A DNA stretch of 16,084 bases, taken from Piscirickettsiaceae bacterium. GTDB taxonomy: Bacteria > Pseudomonadota > Gammaproteobacteria > Methylococcales > Cycloclasticaceae. A model generated the notes under the pieces. That model saw nothing but the letters and a program-made list of their open reading frames with translations, made no database searches and was not told the origin of the DNA. The stretch is taken from positions 1 to 16,084 of the forward strand of contig NVSW01000061.1 in the NCBI GenBank assembly GCA_002401365.1, read 5' to 3'. A program made the translations under genes and the position numbers. Below are positions 15,880 to 16,084 of the stretch, piece by piece; positions within the stretch are counted from its first letter, which is position 1, and each line of letters starts with the position of its first letter.

Positions 15880-16083
15880 TTGAAACGGCTTCAAAATGAT
15901 GCGTGGCTGAAGTTCATATTCATTGGCGTGTACTTAGGTTACAAGCTGACGAAAGCCTATCTCGAGTTGAATTCTACATCCTTTGTAGAGACGCAAGCAG
16001 GACGCGTCGTAATGAACCTGTGCCCAGCATTACGCGCTTTTGTTGACAATGCTGAGCACCTCCCCAGGTTCTATACGGAGTAA
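15880..16083 (+). other. Unrecognised short open frame, doubtful gene
   Basis: A TTG-initiated frame of 67 codons runs to a TAA at 16081. The product starts MKRLQNDAWLKFIFIGVYLG and contains no motif I recognise. There is no ribosome site before the TTG (the upstream bases are AGCCGACCCA) and no ATG in frame until about codon 45. The DNA under its second half forms strong imperfect hairpins, so the open frame may be incidental. It could also be the remnant of a larger gene. The 50 bp between it and hyuA hold no terminator. Confidence 0.2.
16015..16070. repeat. Long imperfect inverted repeat at the right edge
   Basis: GTGC-c-CAGCATT (16020-16031) pairs with AATGCTG-a-GCAC (16048-16059): eleven base pairs with a single 1x1 mismatch around a 16-nt loop. 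Outside it, AACCT (16015-16019) can pair with AGGTT (16066-16070) across a one-sided bulge. A competing pairing, CGTAATG (16008-16014) with CATTACG (16028-16034), uses the same left arm. There is no T-run, so it is not a standard terminator. Its nature is unknown. Confidence 0.5.
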
Positions 16084-16084
16084 G

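Noticed and set aside
16008..16070. Integron attC site
   Set aside because: The imperfect palindrome recalls attC, but the flanking RYYYAAC / GTTRRRY core boxes are not present and no integrase is seen.

Overview
The window reads as chromosomal DNA of a marine-type gammaproteobacterium, somewhere near the pseudomonad / cellvibrionad / oceanospirillad groups. This is inferred from gene content and order (M16 peptidase, rsmD, coaD, YfhL-type ferredoxin, ggt, and mutM nearby), from moderate AT-rich composition judged by eye, and from best remembered homologues of the operons. The genus cannot be told from the sequence. No tRNA, rRNA, CRISPR array, insertion sequence or phage gene was seen.

Layout. 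Positions 89-4407 (+) hold a tightly packed run: an M16-family protein that has lost the zinc motif, rsmD (16S rRNA methylation), coaD (coenzyme A synthesis), a 2x[4Fe-4S] ferredoxin and a gamma-glutamyltransferase with a lipoprotein signal. Facing it, 4435-6454 (-) is a two-gene energy-taxis unit: a free-standing Aer-type PAS protein (probably FAD-binding) followed after 4 bp by a membrane-hairpin HAMP/MCP protein that also has a C-terminal zinc-binding CZB domain. The split resembles CetA/CetB of Campylobacter. The 180-bp gap 6455-6634 holds a candidate promoter, two inverted repeats and the terminator of the next operon.

6635-8919 (-) is the most distinctive part: a four-gene operon in the order DUF1538 membrane protein, second DUF1538 membrane protein, PII-like protein, CBS-pair protein, with junctions of -1, +1 and -4 bp. 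DUF1538 pairs (UmpAB) have been reported as two-component Na+(Li+,K+)/H+ antiporters in Halomonas. The PII-like and CBS proteins look like dedicated nucleotide- or metabolite-sensing regulators, so the operon may be a ligand-gated cation antiporter.

9036-13738 (-) is a five-gene overlapping operon: ABC ATPase, ABC-2 permease, GldG-like protein, DUF4340 protein and mutM (DNA repair glycosylase). The first four form a Gld-type ABC exporter or envelope system of unknown substrate. Divergently, 13847-15829 (+) encodes a hydantoinase/5-oxoprolinase A subunit (HyuA) with no B subunit beside it. The last 255 bp hold only an unrecognised short reading frame and a strong imperfect hairpin.
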